Position numbers and translations under genes: made by a program. A stretch of 15,493 bases of DNA, from contig CAKPDO010000035.1 of the NCBI GenBank assembly GCA_934148985.1, forward strand, positions 1 through 15,493, read 5' to 3'. Under the pieces are notes generated by a model. That model saw nothing but the letters and a program-made list of their open reading frames with translations. It was not told where the DNA came from and made no database searches. This DNA is from an uncultured Clostridia bacterium. GTDB lineage: Bacteria > Bacillota > Clostridia > TANB77 > CAG-508. The first letter of the stretch is position 1; every line of letters begins with the position of its first letter. This document shows, in pieces, positions 1 to 7,182 of this stretch.

Positions 1-1059
1 CCACCATAGCTAAAAAATGGAAGTGGCATACCTGTTGCTGGCATTGACGATGTTACAACTGCTATATTTATTATAACTTGTATTCCAACAAGTGCTGTTA
101 TACCTGTTGCAACAAGACTTCCAAACATATCTGGTGCTTTCATCGCAATCAAAATTCCTCTCCATATAAAAATTGCAAAAAGAATTATAACAAAAGCACA
201 TCCTACAAATCCTAATTCTTCTGCTAATACTGAAAATATAAAGTCATTTTGAGGTTCTGGTAAATATAAATACTTTTGTTTACTTTGCCCTAATCCAGCT
301 CCAAATAAACCTCCGCGAACCTATCGCATATAAACTTTGAATAACTTGCCATCCATCTTTTTGAGCATCACTCCAAGGGTTTAAAAATGTCGTTACTCTT
401 TTCATTCTATATGGTTCAAGTATAATTAAAGCAATCAGTGCCGGGATTCCTACTGCACATCCTGGTACTACCATTTGCCACATTTTGCATCCTGCAATTA
501 CCATCATTATTCCAACAATTCCTATTATAACCATTGATGCGCTCATGTGTGGCTCAAGCATTATTAATAAAATTATTGGTGCAAGCCATACTAAATGTTT
601 TATCCATCCTTTTATGAAATATTTCAATTCTTCTCTATCTCTTGTCAATATCCCCGCATAGAAAATTATCATACAAAATTTTACAAGTTCTGACGGCTGA
701 AATGACAGCGTTTCTGTTACTGCAATCCATCTTTTTGCTCCATTTACTTTTTTTCCTACGACCAGCACAGCTACTAGCAATATAATAGACACTATATATC
801 CCCATTTATAAAATTTTTTATAAAATCTATAGTCAATTTTTGATATTACTCCCATTGCTACTAGACCCATTGCGGCAAAAATAGCTTGTTTTGCAAAATA
901 TTTATAACTTTTTCCGCTCTCTGCTATTGACGTTGGAGAGCTGGCTGATAATACCATTATTAAGCCTATCGTTAATAACAATAGCACTGTTATTAATAGT
1001 GTGTAATCTATAGGATTTTCTAAAAAACTGGAAAATTTCTTTGCTTTTTTCTTTGCCAT
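1..1059 (-). CDS. FtsW/SpoVE-type peptidoglycan glycosyltransferase (SEDS), partial and frameshifted
   Basis: Integral membrane SEDS protein that polymerises lipid II into glycan strands at division or during sporulation. The start is the ATG at 1059 (MAKKKAKK), which has AGGAG five bases upstream; an upstream in-frame codon lacks such a site. Several hydrophobic helices follow, with the family motif FQPSELVKF near residue 125. After AIGS the frame is broken by one extra base at about 314-317. Reading on in the other frame restores GGLFGAGLGQSKQ, LPEPQNDFIFSVLAEELG and, at the window edge, MPLPFFSYGG, all SEDS signatures, so one gene is present and its 3' end lies outside. Neighbours murE and mraY place it in a dcw cluster. 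FtsW and SpoVE cannot be told apart from this fragment. The frameshift may be a sequence error, since the rest of the gene is well conserved. Confidence 0.9.
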
Positions 1060-1081
1060 TTTACTCTCCTTTCTTCTTCTC

Positions 1082-1147
1082 AATTAGGGACTGAGTCTTT
1101 TGGCAACTTTTGATTTGCAACAAAAAGACCCGGTCCCAATGGGACAT
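1082..1147. repeat. REPIN-like inverted repeat between mraY and ftsW
   Basis: Two arms, 1087-1101 and 1123-1137, are inverted copies of each other (13 of 15 positions match; GGGACTGAGTCTTTT against GGGACCGGGTCTTTT). A second perfect small hairpin, GTCCC-AAT-GGGAC, lies at 1133-1145. The right arm (CAAAAAGACCCGGTCCCAAT) is nearly identical to the repeats beside the RAYT gene at 15231-15256. In the minus-strand transcript it lies between the mraY stop and the ftsW ribosome binding site and could fold into a long stem. It may act as a partial terminator or an RNA-stability element; this is inference. Confidence 0.7.
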
Positions 1148-1150
1148 TTT

Positions 1151-2132
1151 TTATACAATTAATATTCCAATTATACACATCAATAATGTAATAACTGAAA
1201 ATACTCTAACTACTTTGTTTTCATTCCAGCCAGATAATTCAAAATGATGATGCAATGGTGCCATTTTGAAAATCCTATTTCCTGTTTTTTTATAATAATA
1301 TACTTGAAGTATTACAGATAAAGTTTCTAGTATTGGTATTAATGCTATTACAATTAAAAGTAATGGTAATTTTAGGTATAATGCTAAACAAGAAATTAGT
1401 CCTCCTAAAAATAATGAACCAGTATCTCCCATCATTACTTTTGCTGGATTTAAGTTAAACATTAAAAATCCTAAAATACTTCCTACAGCAATACTTCCTA
1501 ATATTGCTACTTCTCCTACACCTCTAAGCATTGCAATTACTGTTAAACATGTTATTATTATCGCACATACACTAGATGATAAACCATCAACTCCATCTGT
1601 CAAATTTATTGCATTTGTTGTTGCAAGCATTACCAAAATTGCAAATGGAATATATAAAAACGAGGGTAAAGTTAATTCCGTTTTTATTATTGGTATAAAT
1701 ATTTGAGTTCCATGTTCTGTAAAACGTAATATAAATAATACGTATAACACTGATATTATCAATAATCCAAGCATTTTATAATTTGGTTTTAGTCCTTCTG
1801 TATTATGTAATACTAACTTTTTGAAATCATCAACAAATCCTACAATTCCAAATCCTATAATTAAACATAGCATTGGAATTAATTTACTTGCTGTTTCGAT
1901 TTCACCTTTTCCTTTTAAATATATGTAACTACCAACTGTACATATTCCAATTGATAGCATAAATATTATGCCTCCCATTGTTGGCGTCCCTTGTTTCTTT
2001 AAATGTGATTTAGGTCCATCTTCTCTTTCGATTTGGCCGAGCTTTAAGTTTTTTTAATATTGGTATAATTATTAGTGCTAAAATTACTGCTACCCCAAAA
2101 CTTATTAAAAGTATTGTTGTTTGAAAATTCAT
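1151..2132 (-). CDS. mraY: Phospho-N-acetylmuramoyl-pentapeptide-transferase, frameshifted near the 5' end
   Basis: Membrane enzyme transferring phospho-MurNAc-pentapeptide from UDP to undecaprenyl phosphate to make lipid I. The 5' end reads MNFQTTILLISFGVAV from an ATG at 2132, then IIPILKKLK; the expected continuation LGQIEREDGPKSHLKKQG-TPTMGG is present but in another frame, so one base is extra between 2041 and 2055, either in the A7 run (2049-2055 on the plus strand) or in the adjacent AAAG. Downstream the frame is intact: NAINLTDGVDGL (nucleotide and metal binding), GDTGSLFLGG and MAPLHHHFELSG are the MraY signatures, and total length (about 326 residues) is normal. The start lies one base after the murE stop, so translation is probably coupled. 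The gene is essential in free-living bacteria, so a sequence error or a rescued frameshift is more likely than a dead gene. Confidence 0.93.
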
Positions 2133-2133
2133 T

Positions 2134-3621
2134 TTAATTCTTGCCTTTCTTATTTATTTTGCTAATTATGTCATTTACTATAATTCTCTCGTCAAAAGGA
2201 TGTTTTACTCCATTTATTTCTTGATATGGTTCATGTCCCTTTCCTGCTAAAACTATTATATCTGTTTTATTAGCCATTTGAATTGCCTTTGTTATAGCTT
2301 CTATTCTATCAACAATTACTTCATATTTTCCTTTTGTTTTCTTAATTCCCTCTTCAATTTCCTTTACTATTGCTTCTGGATTTTCTGTACGTGGGTTATC
2401 TGATGTGATTATTGTGTAATCTGCAATTTTTCCTGATATTTCTCCCATTATTGGACGTTTTCTAGTATCTCTATCTCCTCCACATCCAAATACAGAAATT
2501 ACTCTACCTTTTGTATATGAGCTTACAGCTTGAAGAATATTTTGCAAACTTTCTGGCGAATGTGCATAGTCTATCATAATTGGTATTTCAAGTTTATTTT
2601 CTACCATTTCTGACCTACCTGGTACTTTGATTTTTTCCAATGCTTCTTTCATTACTGTGCTTTCAATTCCAATTTTTCTACATACACAAATTGCACATAA
2701 TGCATTATATACTGTAAATCTTCCAGGTATATCTACTTTTATTCTTTCATTTCTGTCTGTTATTTTTACTTTAAAGTCTACATAAGAATTTGTTATTGTT
2801 ATATCTTTTGCCAAGAAATTTCCAAAATTATCAATTCCATATCCTGTTATGTCACTGTCTGGGAATATTCCTGGAATTTTATTTCCTTGTAAATCATCTA
2901 TATTTACAAATCCTGTTTTGCACATATGGAATAATTTTAGTTTTGATTGTAAATAATCTTCCATATTTGGATGTTCTTTTTCGCTTATATGGTCTTCTGA
3001 AAAGTTTGTAAATGCTACTAAATCAAAATGACATCCATCTACTCTATGTAATTTTAAGCTTTGTGATGATACTTCCATTACAACATATTCTACGCCTTCT
3101 TTTGCCATATCTGCAAATGTTCTTTGAAGCTCTAAGCTTTCTGGTGTTGTTCTGTCTGAGTCTGCTATTTTCTTACCATTTATATATGTTGCAATTGTTC
3201 CAATTAGTCCTACTTTTTTACCCGCTTTTTCCAAAATTTCTTTTATCATAAATGTTGTTGTTGTTTTTCCTTTTGTTCCTGTTATTCCTATTAATTTGAA
3301 CTTTTGTGATGGATTTCCATAAAAATTTGCTGAGCTAAGAGCTAAAAATTCTCTTGTATCTCTACTTACTATTAGTGTTATATTTGCTGGTATTTTTAGT
3401 GATTTTAGGTCACATGACATATCTACTACTACTGCTTGTGCTCCATTTTCTATTGCATTGTTTATATATTCATGCCCATCTACTGTAAATCCCTTTATTG
3501 CAACAAATAAAAATCCTTTCTCTATTTTTTTGGAATTACTTTCAATTCCTGTGATTTCTAAATCTAATTCTCCTTTGGCTTTTAAGCCCTCAATTCCATT
3601 TAAAATATTTTTTAAATTCAT
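2134..3621 (-). CDS. murE: UDP-N-acetylmuramoyl-tripeptide synthetase, meso-diaminopimelate type
   Basis: Cytoplasmic ATP-dependent Mur ligase adding the third residue of the stem peptide to UDP-MurNAc-L-Ala-D-Glu. The ATG at 3621 was chosen (AAAGGAAG upstream), giving 495 residues, the usual size. N-terminal UDP-binding domain (about 1-100), central ATPase domain with P-loop GTKGKTT (114-120) and the lysine expected to be carbamylated at about 227 (YLQSKLKLF), and C-terminal ligase domain. The motif DNPR at 408-411 is the signature of enzymes selecting meso-diaminopimelate rather than lysine, consistent with a Clostridia-type wall. The gene is first in a minus-strand run murE-mraY-ftsW. murF and murD, which commonly lie within such clusters, are absent from this stretch. 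Confidence 0.96.
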   Translation of the reverse strand: MNLKNILNGIEGLKAKGELDLEITGIESNSKKIEKGFLFVAIKGFTVDGHEYINNAIENGAQAVVVDMSCDLKSLKIPANITLIVSRDTREFLALSSANFYGNPSQKFKLIGITGTKGKTTTTFMIKEILEKAGKKVGLIGTIATYINGKKIADSDRTTPESLELQRTFADMAKEGVEYVVMEVSSQSLKLHRVDGCHFDLVAFTNFSEDHISEKEHPNMEDYLQSKLKLFHMCKTGFVNIDDLQGNKIPGIFPDSDITGYGIDNFGNFLAKDITITNSYVDFKVKITDRNERIKVDIPGRFTVYNALCAICVCRKIGIESTVMKEALEKIKVPGRSEMVENKLEIPIMIDYAHSPESLQNILQAVSSYTKGRVISVFGCGGDRDTRKRPIMGEISGKIADYTIITSDNPRTENPEAIVKEIEEGIKKTKGKYEVIVDRIEAITKAIQMANKTDIIVLAGKGHEPYQEINGVKHPFDERIIVNDIISKINKKGKN

Positions 3622-3686
3622 GTTTTTTCTTCCTTTCAAGGATATTTTTAGTAAAAAGAAATAGTTATTTCCAATTTTACTTGCTT

Positions 3687-3692
3687 ATTATA
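3687..3692 (-). promoter_or_regulatory. Possible -10 element for the murE-mraY-ftsW run
   Basis: A perfect TATAAT occurs on the minus strand 65 bases before the murE start, in a very A/T-rich spacer (3622-3762). No good -35 hexamer lies at 16-18 bases, so the assignment is weak. Confidence 0.3.
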
Positions 3693-3762
3693 TATCAAAA
3701 AATTTTTTTTGTATAGTGTTTTTTTAATTTTATGTGTATTTTTATTTTTTATACTTATACTA

Positions 3763-3796
3763 AAAATATAGTGTACCTTTTTGTACACTATATTTT
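3763..3796 (-). terminator. Rho-independent terminator of the BspA-like gene
   Basis: Perfect 14-bp inverted repeat (AAAATATAGTGTAC and its complement) around a 6-base loop, starting 12 bases beyond the stop codon of the BspA-like gene, with T-rich sequence following on both strands. It separates this gene from murE. Confidence 0.8.
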
Positions 3797-3807
3797 AATT
3801 TTTTATT

Positions 3808-5745
3808 CTATTTTTGCCATTCTATTGCTCTTGCGCCATATCTATTTCCCCATGGAGCGCCTAAAATGCTGTTTTCTGCTTTATTTATTTTTATCTTTTT
3901 TAGGTTGTCTGTTTCCATAAAACAATTTGAGCCTATTTCCGTAACACTGGTTGGAATTGTGATTTCTGTTAAGCCTTTGCATCCAGAAAATGCCCTATCT
4001 TGAATACTATTTAAAGTACTTGGCAATGTTATATTTTTCATATATCCTCTTGAACTAAATGCATAACTGCCTATAATAACCACCCCTTCTGGAATTTTTA
4101 TACTTTCAATATTTCGCGTACACGCAATTAAATTCGTTTTTTCTTTATTATAAAGCATTCCATCTTCTATTACATATTTTTGATTTTTTGCATCAATTTG
4201 AACATTTGCATTGCATGTAAAAAAAGCTGCTGAGTTTATCTCTTGAACATTTTCCCTAAGGTTTATATTTTTAATAGAACTTCCAAATGCATATCCATCA
4301 ATTCTTTTTACAGAAAGCGGTAAATTTATTGTAGTAACTTTCGTCTTATTAAAAGCTTTACTACCAATCTCTGTAATTCCTTCATCCAAAGTTATTATAT
4401 CTTCATTTTTAAAATAAAGACATAAAATTGTTTTATCTTTATTATAAATCCCTCCATTACTTACAATAAACTTATTATTTTTTTCATCTATTTCTATATC
4501 TACTACACTAGATGTAAAAAAATCATTTTCAATCTCTATTACACTTGCCGGAATTTTAACTTTTTTTATTGAGTCGCCTCTTAACATATTAGGTCTTAAT
4601 CTTTCAATTCCATCAGGAACAGAAAAAACCTCGTTATTCATTAAATCACTTGTTATATAATAAATTCTTGTTCTATCTTTATCCATTAATATTCCATTTT
4701 CAAATACAAAATTTGCATTTTTATTAAGAATAAATTCTTCTATCCCTGTTAAACTTCCAAAAACATTATCTGCTATCGTAGTTAATGATGCCGGCAAACT
4801 AATTTTTTTTAAATTATTACAATTAGAAAATGCTCCAGCTGAAATAGTAGTTACATTATCTGGAATGACTATTTCTTCTAAAGACCTACATACATAAAAC
4901 ATTTGATAACTAATTTCTTTTATATTTTTCGACAATTTAACATCCTTCAAAGAATAGCAATTTAAAAAAGTATCTCCGCCTATCTCTGTGACAGAATCAG
5001 GAATAACAATTGACTTCAAATTACTACAATTAGCAAATGCATACTCGCCAATTTTAGTAACCCCTTTTCCATTCTTATTCTGTATTTCGATTTCTTCAAT
5101 CGTACTATTTCCATTAAAAGCATTTGCCTTTATTTCTGTCACAGTATAAGGAATTACAACTTTTTTCAAAGTAACTCCATCAGATTGTGTATCTGCAAAA
5201 GTTCCCTCTCCAATTATTTTTATACTCTCTGGTAATGTTAAAGTCCCATTTGCATCTACTAGCATCAAGTTTCCATCTGATGCTGTCAATTCTCCATCTT
5301 CTGTTATTTCATATGGATTAACTTCAATTCCCAAACCTTGTGCAACCTTTATTTCTGCTTTGTCTTTTGTATCAATTATTATATTTCCCTTTCTTATCTC
5401 AAACTTATCTATCCAGTCATTACTTATTTTAGGGCAAATATCCTTGATTGTACCAGTTTCTCCATCTTTCTGAGTATTATATCTTAAAGTATCTTTTCCA
5501 GCAAATAATGTTTCCTCATCGAATTCAGAGTTTTCCATTTTTTTATCTATTAAAAATAAATTATATTGTTCTTTGTATTCAGCTAATTCATTTTTCATTT
5601 TTGCTTGAATAGAATTTGATATTACACCATTTTGCCCCATTATCATCGAAATTGATGTCCCTGCTAATATCATTATCACTATAATTGTTATAACAAGAGC
5701 AATTAATGTTATCGCTCTTTCATTTTTATTCATCACAAAATTCAT
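3808..5745 (-). CDS. BspA-like leucine-rich repeat surface protein with prepilin-like N-terminus
   Basis: Large (645 aa) predicted envelope protein. Residues 8-33 (NKNERAITLIALVITIIVIM and on) form a short basic segment plus one hydrophobic helix in the style of type IV prepilins, but the canonical glycine before the cleavage point and the glutamate at +5 are replaced by alanine. Residues 34-65 continue as a polar helix. From about 168 to 620 there are many LRR_5/BspA-type repeats (consensus LKxIxIPxSVTEIGxxAFxxCxx), interrupted three times by related blocks at about 342-362, 418-440 and 517-540 with the pattern N-x-F/Y-x-V/F-x-x-G-x-L/I-x-x-K-x-K/R-T. The end, SILGAPWGNRYGARAIEWQK, is the usual closing motif of such proteins. 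BspA-like proteins are adhesins or surface ligands in several host-associated bacteria; the actual ligand here is unknown. Own promoter at 5790-5819 and terminator at 3763-3796, so it is monocistronic. Confidence 0.85.
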   Translation of the reverse strand: MNFVMNKNERAITLIALVITIIVIMILAGTSISMIMGQNGVISNSIQAKMKNELAEYKEQYNLFLIDKKMENSEFDEETLFAGKDTLRYNTQKDGETGTIKDICPKISNDWIDKFEIRKGNIIIDTKDKAEIKVAQGLGIEVNPYEITEDGELTASDGNLMLVDANGTLTLPESIKIIGEGTFADTQSDGVTLKKVVIPYTVTEIKANAFNGNSTIEEIEIQNKNGKGVTKIGEYAFANCSNLKSIVIPDSVTEIGGDTFLNCYSLKDVKLSKNIKEISYQMFYVCRSLEEIVIPDNVTTISAGAFSNCNNLKKISLPASLTTIADNVFGSLTGIEEFILNKNANFVFENGILMDKDRTRIYYITSDLMNNEVFSVPDGIERLRPNMLRGDSIKKVKIPASVIEIENDFFTSSVVDIEIDEKNNKFIVSNGGIYNKDKTILCLYFKNEDIITLDEGITEIGSKAFNKTKVTTINLPLSVKRIDGYAFGSSIKNINLRENVQEINSAAFFTCNANVQIDAKNQKYVIEDGMLYNKEKTNLIACTRNIESIKIPEGVVIIGSYAFSSRGYMKNITLPSTLNSIQDRAFSGCKGLTEITIPTSVTEIGSNCFMETDNLKKIKINKAENSILGAPWGNRYGARAIEWQK

Positions 5746-5766
5746 TTCTCATATTCCTTTCCTTTA

Positions 5767-5784
5767 TACATAATTTATTATGTA
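5767..5784. promoter_or_regulatory. Operator-like dyad O1 at the transcription start of the BspA-like gene
   Basis: TACATAATTTATTATGTA: 7-bp inverted arms around TTTA. It begins five bases beyond the predicted -10 box, so a protein bound there would cover the transcription start and block initiation. An identical copy lies at 5874-5891. The likely binder is the XRE protein encoded next door (inference). Confidence 0.65.
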
Positions 5785-5789
5785 TTTAA

Positions 5790-5819
5790 AATATATCACA
5801 CTATCTTCATATATGTCAA
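5790..5819 (-). promoter_or_regulatory. Sigma-A promoter of the BspA-like gene
   Basis: On the minus strand a perfect -35 TTGACA (5814-5819) and -10 TATATT (5790-5795) separated by 18 bases. Predicted start near 5783, inside dyad O1, giving a leader of about 38 bases with AAAGGAAAGG before the ATG. Confidence 0.7.
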
Positions 5820-5841
5820 CTATTTGAACTGATGTAACCAA

Positions 5842-5855
5842 AATGTAAAAACATT
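5842..5855. promoter_or_regulatory. Minor dyad between the two operators
   Basis: AATGT-AAAA-ACATT, 5-bp arms with 4-base spacing. It shares the ATGT/ACAT half-site letters with O1 and O2 and lies between them, so it could be a weak auxiliary site; it may also be chance in A/T-rich DNA. Confidence 0.3.
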
Positions 5856-5873
5856 GAAATATTTTTGTAACAA

Positions 5874-5891
5874 TACATAATTTATTATGTA
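5874..5891. promoter_or_regulatory. Operator-like dyad O2 upstream of the XRE gene
   Basis: An exact second copy of the 18-bp dyad TACATAATTTATTATGTA, 107 bases from O1 and 54 bases before the XRE start codon. Placement fits autoregulation and possibly looping with O1. No convincing -35/-10 pair for the XRE gene could be assigned nearby. Confidence 0.65.
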
Positions 5892-5945
5892 CATAAACGC
5901 TTTTATATATTTTTTTGATACAATAAATAAAAAACGGAGGAACAA

Positions 5946-6170
5946 ATGAAATTTAAACGTTTAAAGGACCTTAGAGAGGACCATGATAAATATCAAAAAG
6001 ACATAGCAGAATTACTTGGTATATCTCAGCAATACTATTCAGAATACGAAAGTGGTAAAAGAACCATACCTATCCAGCATTTAATAACATTAGCCAAATA
6101 CTATAATACTTCTATAGATTATATAGTTGGATTAGTTAATAGCGCTAATACTAAAAAACATATATCTTAA
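5946..6170 (+). CDS. Small XRE/Cro-type transcriptional regulator
   Basis: A 74-residue protein consisting almost entirely of one helix-turn-helix domain of the Cro/C1 type: LREDHDKYQKDIAELLGISQ, with the recognition region QQYYSEYESGKR, then LITLAKYYNTSIDYIVGL, the typical last two helices. No effector or dimerisation domain follows, so it probably works as a dimer through this domain. Start ATG has ACGGAGG seven bases upstream. It is divergent from the BspA-like gene and the 200-bp spacer holds two identical dyads, so the simplest reading is a local repressor of the surface gene and of itself. That role is inferred; prophage or conjugative-element regulators look similar, but no such genes are nearby. 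Confidence 0.88.
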   Translation: MKFKRLKDLREDHDKYQKDIAELLGISQQYYSEYESGKRTIPIQHLITLAKYYNTSIDYIVGLVNSANTKKHIS

Positions 6171-6201
6171 CATTAATGTAAGAGAAATATATATGTTTTT
6201 T
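6153..6201 (+). terminator. Terminator of the XRE gene
   Basis: 13-bp perfect arms (6153-6165 and 6189-6201, AAAAAACATATAT and complement) with an inner palindrome ACATTAATGT, followed by a T-rich run. The left arm overlaps the last codons of the XRE gene. Confidence 0.7.
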
Positions 6202-6211
6202 ATTTTTTCCC

Positions 6212-6240
6212 TTGCACCTTTATTCCTTTTGTGATATAAA
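6212..6240 (+). promoter_or_regulatory. Sigma-A promoter of the 55-codon gene
   Basis: -35 TTGCAC (6212-6217), 17-base spacer, extended -10 TGATATAAA (6232-6240). The predicted start near 6247 leaves only about 16 bases of leader, nearly all of it ribosome binding site. Confidence 0.6.
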
Positions 6241-6262
6241 AAATAGAGAGGGGGTTTTTCCT

Positions 6263-6430
6263 ATGAATGAAAATAATGAAGAAGAAAAAAAAGAAATTAA
6301 AGTTGTTAATGGAGATGGTACAGACCTAAATATTTCACCTGTTTATGACCATATAAAATTTGATATTGTTCCTGAAGACAACAAAAAGAAAAACATCGTA
6401 ATTCCAGAAGGAAACTCAGATAAAAAATAA
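6263..6430 (+). CDS. Small charged protein of unknown function (55 aa)
   Basis: Not recognised. The start at 6263 (MNENNEEEKKEIKV) was chosen because GAGAGGGGG lies eight bases upstream; a longer reading from 6212 would overlap the promoter and has no binding site. The protein is highly charged, with an acidic/basic N-terminus, a central segment VNGDGTDLNISPVYDHIKF, and a lysine-rich tail ending in IVIPEGNSDKK. There is no membrane segment or signal peptide and no cysteine. It has its own promoter (6212-6240) and a strong terminator directly after the stop, so it is a deliberate single-gene unit between the XRE gene and the convergent spoVT. Confidence 0.7.
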   Translation: MNENNEEEKKEIKVVNGDGTDLNISPVYDHIKFDIVPEDNKKKNIVIPEGNSDKK

Positions 6431-6440
6431 CACATTATTA

Positions 6441-6495
6441 CACCGAATATTCTATTGCCTTATTACCTTTAGCTGCTGAATATTCGGTGCTTTTT
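6441..6495 (+). terminator. Terminator of the 55-codon gene
   Basis: Perfect 12-bp stem CACCGAATATTC / GAATATTCGGTG (6441-6452 and 6478-6489) with a 25-base loop, followed by CTTTTT. It lies between the convergent 55-codon gene and spoVT; on the minus strand the T-run is missing, so it serves mainly the plus strand. Confidence 0.75.
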
Positions 6496-6505
6496 AAATT
6501 CCAAG

Positions 6506-7060
6506 CTATATCTCCATCTGGCTTCCCAAAAAAGTCGCTGCTGATTGAGCAAGCTTATTTTCAACATCATTCATTTTTGTATTTGCATTTTTAGAAAGAA
6601 GAATAACTGTTCCAACCGTATCACCATTAGAAATAATAGGATACACAACTTGACCATTTGACTTCTTATCATTTTTTCCATTTTTTGTAATAGGCATAGC
6701 AATATCGCTATTATCTTTACTTTTATAAACTTCCTTATCTTCCATCAACTGTTCAAGCTCTGCACTAACATCTTGTTCCAAATACTCTTTTTTAGAACCT
6801 CCAGAAACTGCAATAACAGTGTCTTTGTCAGTAATAAAAGCAATATGTCCTGTAGTTTTTGATAAAGTCTCAGCATATCCTGAAGCAAACTCTGTTAGTT
6901 CGCCTATTGGAGAATACTTTTTCAAAATAATTTCTCCTTCTTTATCTGTAAATATTTCAAGTGGTGCTCCTTCTTTTATTCTTAATGTTTTTCTTATTTC
7001 TTTTGGTATAACAACTCTACCTAAATCATCTATTCTTCTTACAACTCCTGTTGCTTTCAT
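6506..7060 (-). CDS. spoVT: Stage V sporulation protein T, AbrB-family regulator
   Basis: DNA-binding regulator of late forespore genes. Residues 1-50 (MKATGVVRRIDDLGRVVIPK, EIRKTLRIKEGAPLEIF) are the AbrB/SpoVT swapped-hairpin DNA-binding domain; the remaining part (about 58-180) is the GAF-like domain seen in SpoVT, including IAFITDKDTVIAVSG and VYPIISNGDTVGTVIL. Length 184 matches the family (about 178 in Bacillus subtilis). The ATG has AAGGAGG eight bases before it. The upstream region carries a sigma-G-like promoter, in line with known forespore control of spoVT in Bacillus. Its presence marks the organism as, at least ancestrally, a spore former. Confidence 0.95.
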   Translation of the reverse strand: MKATGVVRRIDDLGRVVIPKEIRKTLRIKEGAPLEIFTDKEGEIILKKYSPIGELTEFASGYAETLSKTTGHIAFITDKDTVIAVSGGSKKEYLEQDVSAELEQLMEDKEVYKSKDNSDIAMPITKNGKNDKKSNGQVVYPIISNGDTVGTVILLSKNANTKMNDVENKLAQSAATFLGSQMEI

Positions 7061-7093
7061 CTATTTTTCCTCCTTAATTTTGTTTTATAATCT

Positions 7094-7122
7094 TATTGTG
7101 TCAAAAAAGGAAAAATTTATTC
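7094..7122 (-). promoter_or_regulatory. Sigma-G-like promoter of spoVT
   Basis: Minus strand GAATA (7118-7122), 17 bases, then CACAATA (7094-7100), close to the sigma-G consensus GAATA-N17/18-CATACTA/CATAATA. Predicted start near 7088, 28 bases before the spoVT ATG. A TTGACA overlaps the region but has no -10 partner at the right distance. Confidence 0.55.
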
Positions 7123-7182
7123 GTCGAATGCAAAAAAAGACAAAAAACGTCTAGTTTCTTGCCTTAAATATAAACTTTAATC

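Noticed and set aside
10..201. Separate 63-codon minus-strand gene
   Set aside because: It is an out-of-frame reading of the 3' part of ftsW; the overlapping frame encodes conserved SEDS motifs.
1082..1147. Simple attenuator unrelated to the RAYT repeats
   Set aside because: The match of CAAAAAGA-C-CCGGTCCCAATGGG to the copies at 15231-15256 is too long for chance, though a termination effect remains possible.
3012..3251. Plus-strand leucine-rich frames within murE and gmk (also 2790-3011, 8712-9095, 9279-9587)
   Set aside because: They are complements of conserved coding sequence; the hydrophobic content comes from reading AT-rich codons on the other strand and none has a ribosome binding site.
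5946..6430. Toxin-antitoxin pair made of the XRE protein and the 55-aa protein
   Set aside because: A strong terminator and a separate promoter lie between them, and the 55-aa protein has no toxin-like feature.
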